Of a DNA stretch of 64,000 bases, positions 24,980 to 32,996 are shown one piece after another. Position 1 is the stretch's first letter; each line of letters starts with the position of its first letter. The notes under the pieces were generated by a model. That model saw only the letters and a list, made by a program, of their open reading frames with translations, searched no databases and was not told the origin of the DNA. The position numbers and the translations under genes are program-made. Source of the stretch: Nitriliruptorales bacterium (GTDB lineage: Bacteria > Actinomycetota > Nitriliruptoria > Euzebyales > Egibacteraceae); contig SKQL01000005.1 in the NCBI GenBank assembly GCA_007119035.1, positions 1-64,000 of the forward strand, given 5' to 3'.

Positions 24980-26776
24980 ATGGCGATCACCGAGACATCC
25001 GGACCGACCCCGGTCGAGGTTCCCGCGGAGCGCAACCTCACGAGCATCGTCTGGGAGCGGGCGGATGCGGGGGACCACCGCCAGGCTGTGCGCTACCTCG
25101 CCGACGGCGGGTGGCACGGGTACACGTGGGTCGAGCTCGGGGCCCGGATCGAAGCGGTGGCCGCGGGGCTCATGAGCCTCGGGATCGAGAAGGGCGACCG
25201 GGTCGTGCTGCTGAGCCCCACCCGGGTGGAGTGGACCATCGCGGACTTCGCCGTACTGGCGGCCGGCGGGGTGGTCGTCCCCCTGTACGAGACCTCCTCG
25301 GTGGATCAGTGCGCGTGGGTGCTGTCCAACTCGGGGGCCAAGGCCGCGTTCGCCGCGACGCCTGATCTCGCGAAGACCCTGGACGCGGCACGTGAGCAGG
25401 CTCCGAGCCTCGGCGAGGTGTTCGTCTTCGACGACAACGGCCTCGACACTGTCGCCGACGGTGCGACCGACGCCGATCGCGCGCAGGTCCGTGAGCGGGC
25501 CGCGTCGGTGGGCGGCCAGGATCTCTTCTCGTTGATCTACACCTCAGGGACCACAGGGAACCCCAAGGGCTGCAAGCTCACGCACCACAACATGCTGTGG
25601 ACGGTCGCGCAGTCCATCACGGTGCTGCAGCGCATCCTGCGTGAGGAGGACTCCACCCTCCTCTTCCTGCCTCTCGCCCACGTGTTCGCCCGCGAGATCC
25701 AGTTCATGGTGCTCGAGGAGAACGTCACCCTCGGCTACTCGCGTGGGATCGACCACCTCTCCGAGGACCTCAATTCCTTCCGTCCCACCTTCCTGCTCAG
25801 CGTGCCCCGGGTGTTTGAGAAGCTCTTCAACGGCGCCCAACGAAAGGCGACCGGGGCCAAGGCGAAGATCTTCGATCTCGCGGTCAGCGCGGGGCGTCAG
25901 TGGTCGGAGGCGGTTGATGCGGGGAAGAGCCCGTCTCTGCTCACGAGCCTCAAGCACGGCATCTCCGACAAGCTCGTGTACTCGAAGCTCCGGGCGGCGA
26001 TGGGGGGGCGGGTCGCCACCTGCGTCTCCGGCGGCGCACCGCTCGCTCCACATCTCGCCCATTTCTTCCATGCCGCGGGCATCACGATCCTCGAGGGCTA
26101 CGGTCTCACGGAGACCACTGCGCCCGCTACCGTCAACGCGCCGGACGCCCTTCGGATCGGGACGGTCGGCAAGCCGCTGCCCGGCGTCGAGATCCGCACC
26201 ACCGAGGACGGCGAGATCCTCATCCGCGGTGGCAACGTCTTCGAGGGGTACTACGAGAACGAGGAGGCCACGAAGGAGGTGCTGACCGACGACGGTTGGC
26301 TCTACTGCGGCGACCTCGGGGAGATCGACTCCGACGGGTTCCTCACCATCACCGGGCGCAAGAAGGAGATCATCGTCACTGCGGGAGGCAAGAACGTCGC
26401 TCCCGCGACCTTAGAGGAGCGCCTGAAGTCCAATCGCCTCATTTCGCAGGCGATGGTGGTCGGTGACAACCGTCCGTTCATCGGGGCCCTCATCACGCTC
26501 GACGCCGACGAGCTTCCCGCCTTCGCGTCGGAGCAAGGCCTGGACGGCTCGACTTCCGACGAGCTCTCGGAGCACGCCGAGGTCCGCGCCGAGGTGGATC
26601 GTGCGGTGGCGCACGCCAACGAGGCCGTCTCGCAGCCGGAGTCGATTCGCAGCTACCGGATCCTGCCGCGTGATCTCGCAGAGGACTACGAGGAGCTGAC
26701 GCCCACCCTCAAGCTGAGGCGCCGCAACGTCGCGGAGAACTTCGCCGACGAGATCGATCGCCTCTACACGAGGTGA
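24980..26776 (+). CDS. Long-chain fatty acid-CoA ligase (FadD/FACL15-like)
   Basis: A 598-residue AMP-forming acyl-CoA synthetase that activates fatty acids via acyl-adenylate. The P-loop-like motif is YTSGTTGNPKGCKLTH (about residue 190). GYGLTETTAPATVN, DGWLYCGDLGEIDSDGFLTITGRKKE and the C-terminal LTPTLKLRRRNV with the catalytic Lys all fit. It resembles the FadD15 / long-chain ACSL group of about 600 residues. GAGGAGGAG precedes the ATG. No partner genes are adjacent. Chain-length preference cannot be read from the sequence. Confidence 0.87.
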   Translation: MAITETSGPTPVEVPAERNLTSIVWERADAGDHRQAVRYLADGGWHGYTWVELGARIEAVAAGLMSLGIEKGDRVVLLSPTRVEWTIADFAVLAAGGVVVPLYETSSVDQCAWVLSNSGAKAAFAATPDLAKTLDAAREQAPSLGEVFVFDDNGLDTVADGATDADRAQVRERAASVGGQDLFSLIYTSGTTGNPKGCKLTHHNMLWTVAQSITVLQRILREEDSTLLFLPLAHVFAREIQFMVLEENVTLGYSRGIDHLSEDLNSFRPTFLLSVPRVFEKLFNGAQRKATGAKAKIFDLAVSAGRQWSEAVDAGKSPSLLTSLKHGISDKLVYSKLRAAMGGRVATCVSGGAPLAPHLAHFFHAAGITILEGYGLTETTAPATVNAPDALRIGTVGKPLPGVEIRTTEDGEILIRGGNVFEGYYENEEATKEVLTDDGWLYCGDLGEIDSDGFLTITGRKKEIIVTAGGKNVAPATLEERLKSNRLISQAMVVGDNRPFIGALITLDADELPAFASEQGLDGSTSDELSEHAEVRAEVDRAVAHANEAVSQPESIRSYRILPRDLAEDYEELTPTLKLRRRNVAENFADEIDRLYTR

Positions 26777-26823
26777 TGCTTGGCCGCTGGGGCTCTCCCG
26801 CGCCGGCCACGAGGCGTGACCGA

Positions 26824-26829
26824 TAGCAT
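26824..26829 (+). promoter_or_regulatory. -10 element of a leaderless gene (TAGCAT)
   Basis: TAGCAT ends 6 nt before the GTG at 26836, consistent with a leaderless transcript for the rhomboid protease. Confidence 0.4.
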
Positions 26830-26835
26830 TGGGGC

Positions 26836-27669
26836 GTGACCGAGCGCATCCCCACCCGCGTCTGCTACCGGCACCCGGACCGGGAGACCCGGCTCGGATG
26901 CTCGTCCTGTGGGCGCCCCATATGCGTGGAGTGCTCGCACCGGGCGTCGGTCGGCCAACTCTGCCCCGACTGCGTGGCCGAGCGTGGCACCCAGCGCGTG
27001 GTCGGTCGAGAGCAGATAGGCGGGAACGCACCGGGCCGCACCCCGGTCTCGATGACGATACTCGGGCTGTGTGTCGCCGTCTTCGTCGTCGGCTTCCTCT
27101 CGACGGAGCTGCGCAACCTGCTGTTCACGTACGGTGCGCAGTTCAATCGGGGCGTCGCGGCGGGAGAGCTCTACCGCCTTCTCAGCGCCGCCTTCCTCCA
27201 CGCCGACATCGCGCACATCATGTTCAACATGTTGGCCCTCTACATCTTCGGGCCGCAGTTGGAGCGCCAGGCGGGGGGACCCGCGTTCGCGGCGCTCTAC
27301 CTCGGTAGCGCGCTCGCGGGAGGCGCCGCGTTCTACCTGTTCGACCCGACGGGGGCGGGGGTGGCGGTGGGCGCATCAGGCGCCATCTTCGGCCTCTTCG
27401 GCGCCTGGCTGGCTGCGGCGTACCGCAGTCGGCACACCGCGTGGGGCCAGTCCGGCTTTCGGCAGTTGCTGCTGTTACTGGGCATCAACATGGCCTTGCC
27501 CCTGTTCATCCCCCAGATCGCCTGGCAGGCCCACCTCGGTGGGCTGGTCGCGGGAGTCTTGATCGTGAGCTTGTGGACACTGCCCGGGGTGCGCCCCCGT
27601 CGCCTGGCGAGGGCAGCGGTCGCGACCGGTGTCGGGCTCGTATCGCTCGCACTCGTCCTCGTCCTTTGA
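26836..27669 (+). CDS. Rhomboid-family intramembrane serine protease with N-terminal zinc finger
   Basis: A 277-residue protein. The first ~50 residues form a B-box-like zinc finger (CYRHPDRETRLGCSSC, then CVECS, CPDC). Six or more membrane helices follow. The rhomboid catalytic residues are present: HIMFNM with Asn about 131, the GASG serine about 181, and the His of QAHLGG about 233. Rhomboids cut transmembrane substrates inside the bilayer. This zinc finger-rhomboid arrangement is common in actinobacteria. GTG at 26836 is chosen because a leaderless -10 precedes it and the zinc finger begins at once. Confidence 0.87.
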   Translation: MTERIPTRVCYRHPDRETRLGCSSCGRPICVECSHRASVGQLCPDCVAERGTQRVVGREQIGGNAPGRTPVSMTILGLCVAVFVVGFLSTELRNLLFTYGAQFNRGVAAGELYRLLSAAFLHADIAHIMFNMLALYIFGPQLERQAGGPAFAALYLGSALAGGAAFYLFDPTGAGVAVGASGAIFGLFGAWLAAAYRSRHTAWGQSGFRQLLLLLGINMALPLFIPQIAWQAHLGGLVAGVLIVSLWTLPGVRPRRLARAAVATGVGLVSLALVLVL

Positions 27670-27742
27670 GAATCCGCCCTCAGGCGAGGCCTCCGATCCT
27701 CCGAGACTGTATGGGGCGATGAGCATGCGGGAGGCGGGCGGG

Positions 27743-28264
27743 ATGCGGCTGGAATCGGTGGACGAGGTCTTCGTCCGTGCCTGCCGCGAGGATGTGCACG
27801 CGTACGTGCGAGACCCCGCAGGCTACGGGGCGTGGTGGCCGGGAGCCAGAAGTCGCCCCGCTCGCGACGGCGCGGCACTCGAGCTTCGTCCTCCAGGGCT
27901 CTCCCGGGTGCAGCGGCTACGGGTGACCCTCATCGAGGAACGGCCGGGCCTGGGGCTGCGCCTGGGCCTGCGAGGGGACTTCGCGGGCGACGCGGAGTGG
28001 TACTACCTCGACGAGCGCGACGGGACCCTCGTCCACTACCTCGTGCGCGGGCAGATGGGAGGCAGAGGCGCCCACCGCCGCCTCGCGCGGCATCGCTGGG
28101 TCGTACGCGAAGGCTTGCACGCGCTGAAGGACCTACTCGAGTCCGGCCGGTCGCCCGGACAGGAGCCCGGCTCGTCGCTCCGAGGCCTCCGGGAGAAGAC
28201 GGTGGAGCGGCAACGGGCCGCTCCCACGCGAGCCCGGGGTCGTCCCGGGAAGGTGGACAGCTGA
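27743..28264 (+). CDS. SRPBCC-fold protein with basic tail
   Basis: A 173-residue protein with a START/SRPBCC (polyketide cyclase/lipid-binding) pattern: VDEVFVRACREDVHAYVRDP, AWWPGARS, EWYYLDERDGTLVHYLV and a final helix LARHRWVVREGLHALKDLLE. The last ~35 residues are rich in Arg and Gly. ATG at 27743 is preferred because GGGAGG lies 8 bp upstream; 27719 and 27725 are alternative in-frame starts. Its stop overlaps the next ATG by one base (TGATG). A second SRPBCC gene lies one gene downstream. Ligand unknown. Confidence 0.6.
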   Translation: MRLESVDEVFVRACREDVHAYVRDPAGYGAWWPGARSRPARDGAALELRPPGLSRVQRLRVTLIEERPGLGLRLGLRGDFAGDAEWYYLDERDGTLVHYLVRGQMGGRGAHRRLARHRWVVREGLHALKDLLESGRSPGQEPGSSLRGLREKTVERQRAAPTRARGRPGKVDS

Positions 28265-28926
28265 TGCGCTGCGATGCCTGCGGGGCCACCAACCCTGCTG
28301 ACGCTCGATGGTGCAACCAGTGCCTCGCGTCCCTGGTCGAGGGCACGGAGCGCTCCGCGGGGGATGCCCCGACCGAGCCCTCCGGCGTGAACGACCGGGG
28401 CATCGAACAGCCCGCCGTGGGGGTGGTCGCCGAGCGGTTCCGCCGCAGGGACGGTCGGGTCGAGTGGGCCTGCCCCTCCTGCGGGGAGTACAGCGGGATC
28501 GACGACACGGTGTGCGTGGTTTGCGCCACCCCGCTCGTCGCCCTGTTCGACGAGCCCGAGCAGGCGGAGCAGGAGGTGCCGGCGAGCACCGCGCTGTGGT
28601 TGACCGCCCTGCTTCCCGGGGCCGGTCACATCGCTCGTGGGCAGTACGGCAGTGGGATCGCCCGCGCGTTGCTCTTCGCGCTCTGGGCGGGCGGGGGAGT
28701 GGTGATGATCGGCGGGCCCGGCCCCGCGAGGACGTTCGTGGCCGCGCCGCTGCTACTAGGTGCGCTCGTGTTGTGGCTCACGGGCCTGGTCGACGTCGTG
28801 GGCCTGGCGGGGGGCAACCGGCAGCTCATGGACGGGCGGGCGCTGCTGTGGCTCGTGGTGGCCGTGACCGGCTTCACCCTGTTGGGAGCCTTCGGTGCAG
28901 CGGGCACGATGGGCGCGCTGACGTAG
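28264..28926 (+). CDS. Double zinc-ribbon membrane protein
   Basis: A 220-residue protein. The N-terminus has a zinc ribbon (MRCDACGATNPADARWCNQC). A second one lies at about residues 65-95 (WACPSCGEYSGIDDTVCVVC). About three to four membrane helices follow (residues ~105-215), with LPGAGHIARGQYGSGIARAL, a TM2-like motif. It lies between two SRPBCC genes in an overlapping run. Function unknown; zinc-ribbon membrane proteins of this type are common and mostly uncharacterised. Confidence 0.65.
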   Translation: MRCDACGATNPADARWCNQCLASLVEGTERSAGDAPTEPSGVNDRGIEQPAVGVVAERFRRRDGRVEWACPSCGEYSGIDDTVCVVCATPLVALFDEPEQAEQEVPASTALWLTALLPGAGHIARGQYGSGIARALLFALWAGGGVVMIGGPGPARTFVAAPLLLGALVLWLTGLVDVVGLAGGNRQLMDGRALLWLVVAVTGFTLLGAFGAAGTMGALT

Positions 28927-28929
28927 TAT
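28924..28929 (+). promoter_or_regulatory. Possible -10 element (TAGTAT)
   Basis: TAGTAT overlaps the stop of the zinc-ribbon gene and lies 28 bp before the TTG start of the next gene, leaving room for a short leader with GAGAGGAG. Confidence 0.3.
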
Positions 28930-28957
28930 TGCCGCCCCGCCGGAGAGGAGCCACCGC

Positions 28958-29395
28958 TTGAGTGCGAGCGTTCGTGACGAGATCATCATCGACGCCGAGC
29001 CGGAGGCGGTGATGGCGGTGATCACCGACGTCGGTGCATATCCGGAGTGGCAGGAGGAGATCAAGGAGTCGGAGGTCCTCGAGACCGACGAGGACGGACG
29101 CACCCGGAGGGCACAGCTGACCGTCGACGCGAGGATCATGAGGACGACGTACACGCTCGTGTACTCGTACACCCCCCGGTCGGTGTCGTGGGAGCTCGAG
29201 GAGGGCGATCAGCTGAACGAGCTGACCGGCTCCTACACACTCGACGACCTCGGCGCCGGCTCGACACGTGTGGCCTACGATCTCGTCGTCGAGCCGAAGA
29301 TGCGCGTGCCGGGCCTCGTGCGGAGACAGGCTGCCAGGCGCATCGCGGACGAGGCACTGAACGGCCTCAAGCGGCGCGTCGAGACGGGCGCGTAA
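28958..29395 (+). CDS. SRPBCC (cyclase/dehydrase-type) protein
   Basis: A 145-residue protein of the polyketide cyclase/dehydrase/Coq10-like SRPBCC group: IIIDAEPEAVMAVITDVGAY, PEWQEEIKESEVLE, VSWELEEGD and the C-terminal helix RRIADEALNGLKRRV. Small proteins of this group sit near ArsA-like ATPases in several actinobacteria, as here (5 bp apart). TTG at 28958 is chosen because GAGAGGAG is 7 bp upstream. It probably binds a hydrophobic ligand. Confidence 0.75.
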   Translation: MSASVRDEIIIDAEPEAVMAVITDVGAYPEWQEEIKESEVLETDEDGRTRRAQLTVDARIMRTTYTLVYSYTPRSVSWELEEGDQLNELTGSYTLDDLGAGSTRVAYDLVVEPKMRVPGLVRRQAARRIADEALNGLKRRVETGA

Positions 29396-29400
29396 CCCGC

Positions 29401-30627
29401 GTGCGCGTCCTCGTCGTCACCGGCAAAGGTGGAGTGGGCAAGACCTCGGTCGCCGCGGCGACCGCTGTCCGTGCCGCGGGCCTGGGGCATCGCACGCTCG
29501 CAATGTCCACCGACCCGGCCCACTCACTCGGCGACGCGTTCGGTGTGGAGCTCGGCGACGCGCCCACAACGGTCGCGGAGAGCCTCGAAGCGGAGCAGCT
29601 GGACCCGCACACCCGACTCGAGCAGCATTGGGCGGGTATACGTGGATACCTCGTCTCCCTCCTCCGGTGGAGCGGGCTCGAGGAGGTCCAGGCCGAGGAG
29701 CTGAGCCTCCTGCCGGGGCTCGAGGAGCTGTTCGCGCTGATCGACGTCCTGCGCCATGCCGAGGCCGGCCACCACGACGTGCTCGTCGTCGACTGCGCGC
29801 CCACGGCGGAGACGTTGCGCCTCCTGAGCCTGCCCGAGGCCCTCGGCTGGTACCTGGAACGGGCATTCGACATGGAGCGTACGTTCACCCGGGTGGTCCG
29901 TCCCATGCTCGGGCGCGTGACCTCGATGCCCCTTCCCGGCAACGCGCTGATCAGCTCGGTCGATGACCTGTACCGAGCGTTGCTGGGCGTCCGTGACCTC
30001 CTGCTCGATGGTGAGCGGACGACCGTGCGCCTCGTGACCAATCCCGAGCGGGTGGTGGCTGCGGAGTCCCGTCGCACGTACAAGGCCCTGCATCTGTTCG
30101 GCTACCACGTCGACGCGCTCGTGGTGAACAGGCTCCTTCCCGCAGCCATCGTCGACCCGTTCTTCGTCGGGGCCAAGGAGCGCCAGCAGGAGCATCTCGA
30201 GGCTCTCCGTGCCGACTTCGATCTTCCTGTACTGACAGGGGCGCTTGCCGCGGACGAGCCGGTCGGCACGTCCGCGCTCGCATGCCTCGCCGAGGAGATC
30301 TACGCGGGCAGCGACCCCACCGACGTCATGCGACGCTCGGAGCCCGTCCGCATCGCCCGTGAAGCAGACGAGATGGTCCTGTCCATGGCGCTGCCCTTCG
30401 CGGATGGCGGCGAGGTCGATGTCTTCCAGCGCACCGACGAGTTGTACGTGCGCGTGGGCCCCTACACCCGCAGCATCGTGCTGCCCGCGGTGCTGCGGCG
30501 CGGGTCCGTGCGCGGAGCCAGGCTCGCGGCGGGGGAGTTGCGGGTGCGCTTCCACGTGCCACCCACCGAGGGGCAGGCGCGGGAACGGCCGGAGGATCGT
30601 TCTCCTCTCGTCAGGCAAGGCACCTAG
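29401..30627 (+). CDS. ArsA/Get3-family ATPase
   Basis: A 408-residue deviant Walker ATPase: VRVLVVTGKGGVGKTSVAAA (P-loop Gly8-Ser16), switch I STDPAHSLGDAF and switch II DCAPTAETLRLL. The C-terminal ~80 residues (LSMALPFADGGEVDVFQRTD onward) form the small HSP20-like domain seen in bacterial ArsA homologues. There is one ATPase domain rather than two, and no ars genes are nearby, so arsenite export is unlikely. Get3-like targeting or a lipid/protein-related role is possible but unproven. GTG at 29401 is the only start that keeps the P-loop at the N-terminus. Confidence 0.8.
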   Translation: MRVLVVTGKGGVGKTSVAAATAVRAAGLGHRTLAMSTDPAHSLGDAFGVELGDAPTTVAESLEAEQLDPHTRLEQHWAGIRGYLVSLLRWSGLEEVQAEELSLLPGLEELFALIDVLRHAEAGHHDVLVVDCAPTAETLRLLSLPEALGWYLERAFDMERTFTRVVRPMLGRVTSMPLPGNALISSVDDLYRALLGVRDLLLDGERTTVRLVTNPERVVAAESRRTYKALHLFGYHVDALVVNRLLPAAIVDPFFVGAKERQQEHLEALRADFDLPVLTGALAADEPVGTSALACLAEEIYAGSDPTDVMRRSEPVRIAREADEMVLSMALPFADGGEVDVFQRTDELYVRVGPYTRSIVLPAVLRRGSVRGARLAAGELRVRFHVPPTEGQARERPEDRSPLVRQGT

Positions 30628-30630
30628 ACT
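30625..30630 (+). promoter_or_regulatory. -10 element of a leaderless gene (TAGACT)
   Basis: TAGACT overlaps the end of the ATPase gene and ends 6 nt before the ATG at 30637, which has no ribosome site. Confidence 0.45.
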
Positions 30631-30636
30631 GCGCCT

Positions 30637-30870
30637 ATGGCCAGCTCACAGATGCCCCCTCATGAGCACGCAGCGGCCCAGGATTGCGCCCAGTGCCCCT
30701 GGTGCGTGCTCATGGGGGTGCTCGGGGAGGGCCGGCCGGAGATTCGGGAGCACCTGCGGGAAGCCGGCCGCGAACTCGCATTGGCTCTCCGCGCGGTGCT
30801 CGACGAGGCCGGTCCCGAGGAGTCGAGCGGCCGGGCAGATCAACTGAGACGAATAGACCTCGACGAGTAG
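30637..30870 (+). CDS. Small CxxCPWC protein
   Basis: A 77-residue soluble protein: a His-rich N-terminus, DCAQCPWCVLMGVL with three closely spaced Cys, then an amphipathic helix (RPEIREHLREAGRELALALR) and an acidic tail. The Cys/His cluster could bind a metal. I do not recognise a named family. It lies between the ArsA-like ATPase and the baeRF gene, and a leaderless -10 precedes it. Confidence 0.6.
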   Translation: MASSQMPPHEHAAAQDCAQCPWCVLMGVLGEGRPEIREHLREAGRELALALRAVLDEAGPEESSGRADQLRRIDLDE

Positions 30871-30888
30871 CGGGGGGAAGGAGCACCA

Positions 30889-32007
30889 GTGCAGGTGAAC
30901 GCCGGTGACATACGTGCGTTGGTTTCCAAGGACGGAGGGGGGGTGCCGTTCACCAGCGTCTATCTGAATACGGACGGCGCACGCTTCCCTCGGGCGGCAG
31001 ACTACGAGGCCCGACTGGATGGGCTGCTGCGCGAGGTGCGCAGGACCGCGGACACGCTCCCTGAGGAGCAGGCGGCGGGGGTGCACGCCGATGCGGAGGC
31101 GGTCAGCCGGTGGGTTCGCCAGGAGTTCGAGCGGGGCGATGTCCGGGGGGTCGGCGTGTTCGCGGGCGGTGGCGAGATCATCGATACCGTCCAGACCGCC
31201 CTCCCCGTGCGCAACGTCGCGCGTGTGGCCGGCACCCCCTACGTGGTGCCGCTCGAGGCACTGCTCGGCCGCCACCACCACATCGCGTTCGCCATCGTCA
31301 GTCGTGACCGGGCTCGCGTGTTCCGATACCACCTCGGACGCCTCGAGGAGCACGAGCGTGTCGAATCGGACGTCCACGGCCAGCACGAGCAGGGAGGCTG
31401 GTCGCAGGCACGCTATCAACGCAACATCGAGCACGAGGTCCTCCACCACATGAAGGACGTCGCGGAGGTCCTGCGCCAACTCCACGACACGGAGCCGATC
31501 GACGCGCTCGTCCTGTCGGGCCCCGGTCCCGACGTGGCAGAGCTCGAACGGCTCCTGCACCCCTACCTCCGTGAGGTGCGGTACGGCAAGGCGCTCTCCG
31601 TGCCCCTGCACGCGGGGCCCGACGATGTGAAGAAAGCTCTCGCCGAGGTCGAGCAGTCACTGGTCAGCAGCCGCCGGCAGCAGCTCCTCGAGCGACTGAG
31701 GGCCTCCCAGGGGCAAGGAGAGCGCGCGGCACGCGGCGTGCGCCATGTTCTCGAGGCCATCAACGCCAAGGCGGTGGAGACCCTCTTCGTCGTGGAGGGC
31801 GCGGGCGAGCCCGGCTACAAGAGCGCCAACGGGGCGCTCGCGCTCACGGAGGAGGAAACGGCGGCCTACGGCACTCCCGTCACACCGGTGCCCGACGTGG
31901 TCGACGAGGTCATCGAGGAGGCGGTGAGGTCCGGGGCGCACATCGAGCTCTTCCGCGATGGTGAGCGCCTCGACGGCAATATGGTCGCCGCCCTGCTGCG
32001 CTTCTGA
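30889..32007 (+). CDS. baeRF/Vms1-like (eRF1-related) protein
   Basis: A 372-residue protein of the bacterial/archaeal eRF1-like (baeRF, VLRF1-related) families. The central part has FAIVSRDRARVFRYHLGRLE, then a loop with GGWSQARYQRNIEHEVLHHM, where eukaryotic eRF1/Vms1 carry GGQ or GSQ. The C-terminal ~110 residues (VETLFVVEGAGEPGYKSA) look like the L7Ae-like third domain. Eukaryotic relatives free stalled peptidyl-tRNA; a ribosome rescue or RNA role here is inference. GTG at 30889 follows GGGGGAAGGAG, and the gene ends 2 bp before the ROK kinase. Confidence 0.75.
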   Translation: MQVNAGDIRALVSKDGGGVPFTSVYLNTDGARFPRAADYEARLDGLLREVRRTADTLPEEQAAGVHADAEAVSRWVRQEFERGDVRGVGVFAGGGEIIDTVQTALPVRNVARVAGTPYVVPLEALLGRHHHIAFAIVSRDRARVFRYHLGRLEEHERVESDVHGQHEQGGWSQARYQRNIEHEVLHHMKDVAEVLRQLHDTEPIDALVLSGPGPDVAELERLLHPYLREVRYGKALSVPLHAGPDDVKKALAEVEQSLVSSRRQQLLERLRASQGQGERAARGVRHVLEAINAKAVETLFVVEGAGEPGYKSANGALALTEEETAAYGTPVTPVPDVVDEVIEEAVRSGAHIELFRDGERLDGNMVAALLRF

Positions 32008-32009
32008 CG

Positions 32010-32957
32010 ATGGCCATCCCGGGCGAACAGGCCGCGGTGGCGGTCGACGTCGGGGGCACCAAGATCGCGGCGGGCATCGTCACGGCCGAGGGGGAGGTGC
32101 GCTCGCGCGCGCGGCTCGATACCCCGAACGGCTCTGGTGACGAGCTGACGAAGGCGGTCCTGACCGCGGTGGGGGGGCTCGGTGCCGCGGCCGAGGGCCT
32201 GCCCGTGGGCGTCGCCGCGGCCGGCCTGGTGGACCGCAGTGGCGCGGTGCGCTACTCCCCGAACCTCGCGTGGGTGGACTGCCCTCTCCAGGAGACCCTG
32301 GCGGGCCGGTTGGACCGGCAGGTCGTGGTGGAGAACGACGCGAACGCGGCCGCGTGGGCGGAGTACCGCTTTGGCGCCGCGAGCAGCGCGAGGGTCGGTG
32401 CGGTGATGATCACGGTGGGCACGGGCATCGGTGGGGGGCTGGTCGTCGACGACCGGCTCGCGAGGGGCGCCAACGGGCTCGGTGCGGAGTTCGGTCACAT
32501 GATCGTCGCCGAGGGCGGCCGCAGGTGCCCATGCGGCAACCATGGCTGCTGGGAGGCGATGGCGAGCGGGACCGCGATCGGTCGCGTCGCCCGGGAGTGG
32601 CGGGCAAAGGGCCTCGTGCCGACCGATTCGCCCCTGGCCCGCGCAGGTGGGATGACGGGGGCCGTCGTGGGCTCGGCGGCGCGCGAGGGGGACGAGACCG
32701 CGACCGCGGTCCTCGCGGAGTGCGGTCAGTGGCTCGGTGTGGGGCTCGCGTCCCTTGTGAACGCTTTGGATCCCGAGACGATCGTTATCGGAGGCGGGGC
32801 GGCCTCGCTGGGCGATCTGCTGATCGGGCCCGCGACCGCGTCGTGCCACGAGCGAGTGATGGGCCGTGCGCATCGCCGGCTGCCCCTCATCCGGGAGGCG
32901 GTGCTCGGCGAGGACTCGGGGCTCATCGGCGCGGCACTGCTCGCACTCGAGGCTTGA
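32010..32957 (+). CDS. ROK-family glucokinase
   Basis: A 315-residue ROK sugar kinase, which phosphorylates glucose with ATP in the cytosol. The phosphate-binding motif DVGGTKIAAG is near residue 14 and the catalytic Asp is in VENDANAAAW. GTGIGGG is present, and the zinc motif is CPCGNHGCWEAMASG. This pattern and length fit the actinobacterial GlkA-type glucokinase, which also takes part in carbon catabolite control in Streptomyces. It starts 2 bp after the baeRF gene, so they should be co-transcribed. Confidence 0.83.
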   Translation: MAIPGEQAAVAVDVGGTKIAAGIVTAEGEVRSRARLDTPNGSGDELTKAVLTAVGGLGAAAEGLPVGVAAAGLVDRSGAVRYSPNLAWVDCPLQETLAGRLDRQVVVENDANAAAWAEYRFGAASSARVGAVMITVGTGIGGGLVVDDRLARGANGLGAEFGHMIVAEGGRRCPCGNHGCWEAMASGTAIGRVAREWRAKGLVPTDSPLARAGGMTGAVVGSAAREGDETATAVLAECGQWLGVGLASLVNALDPETIVIGGGAASLGDLLIGPATASCHERVMGRAHRRLPLIREAVLGEDSGLIGAALLALEA

Positions 32958-32964
32958 AGGGACG

Positions 32965-32970
32965 TAGACT
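32965..32970 (+). promoter_or_regulatory. Possible -10 element (TAGACT) before the acyltransferase gene
   Basis: TAGACT lies 26 bp before the GTG at 32997. With a start near 32977 the leader would be about 20 nt. No -35 match is evident. Confidence 0.35.
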
Positions 32971-32996
32971 CGCTAGCCGCTGCCCCCACAACCGAG

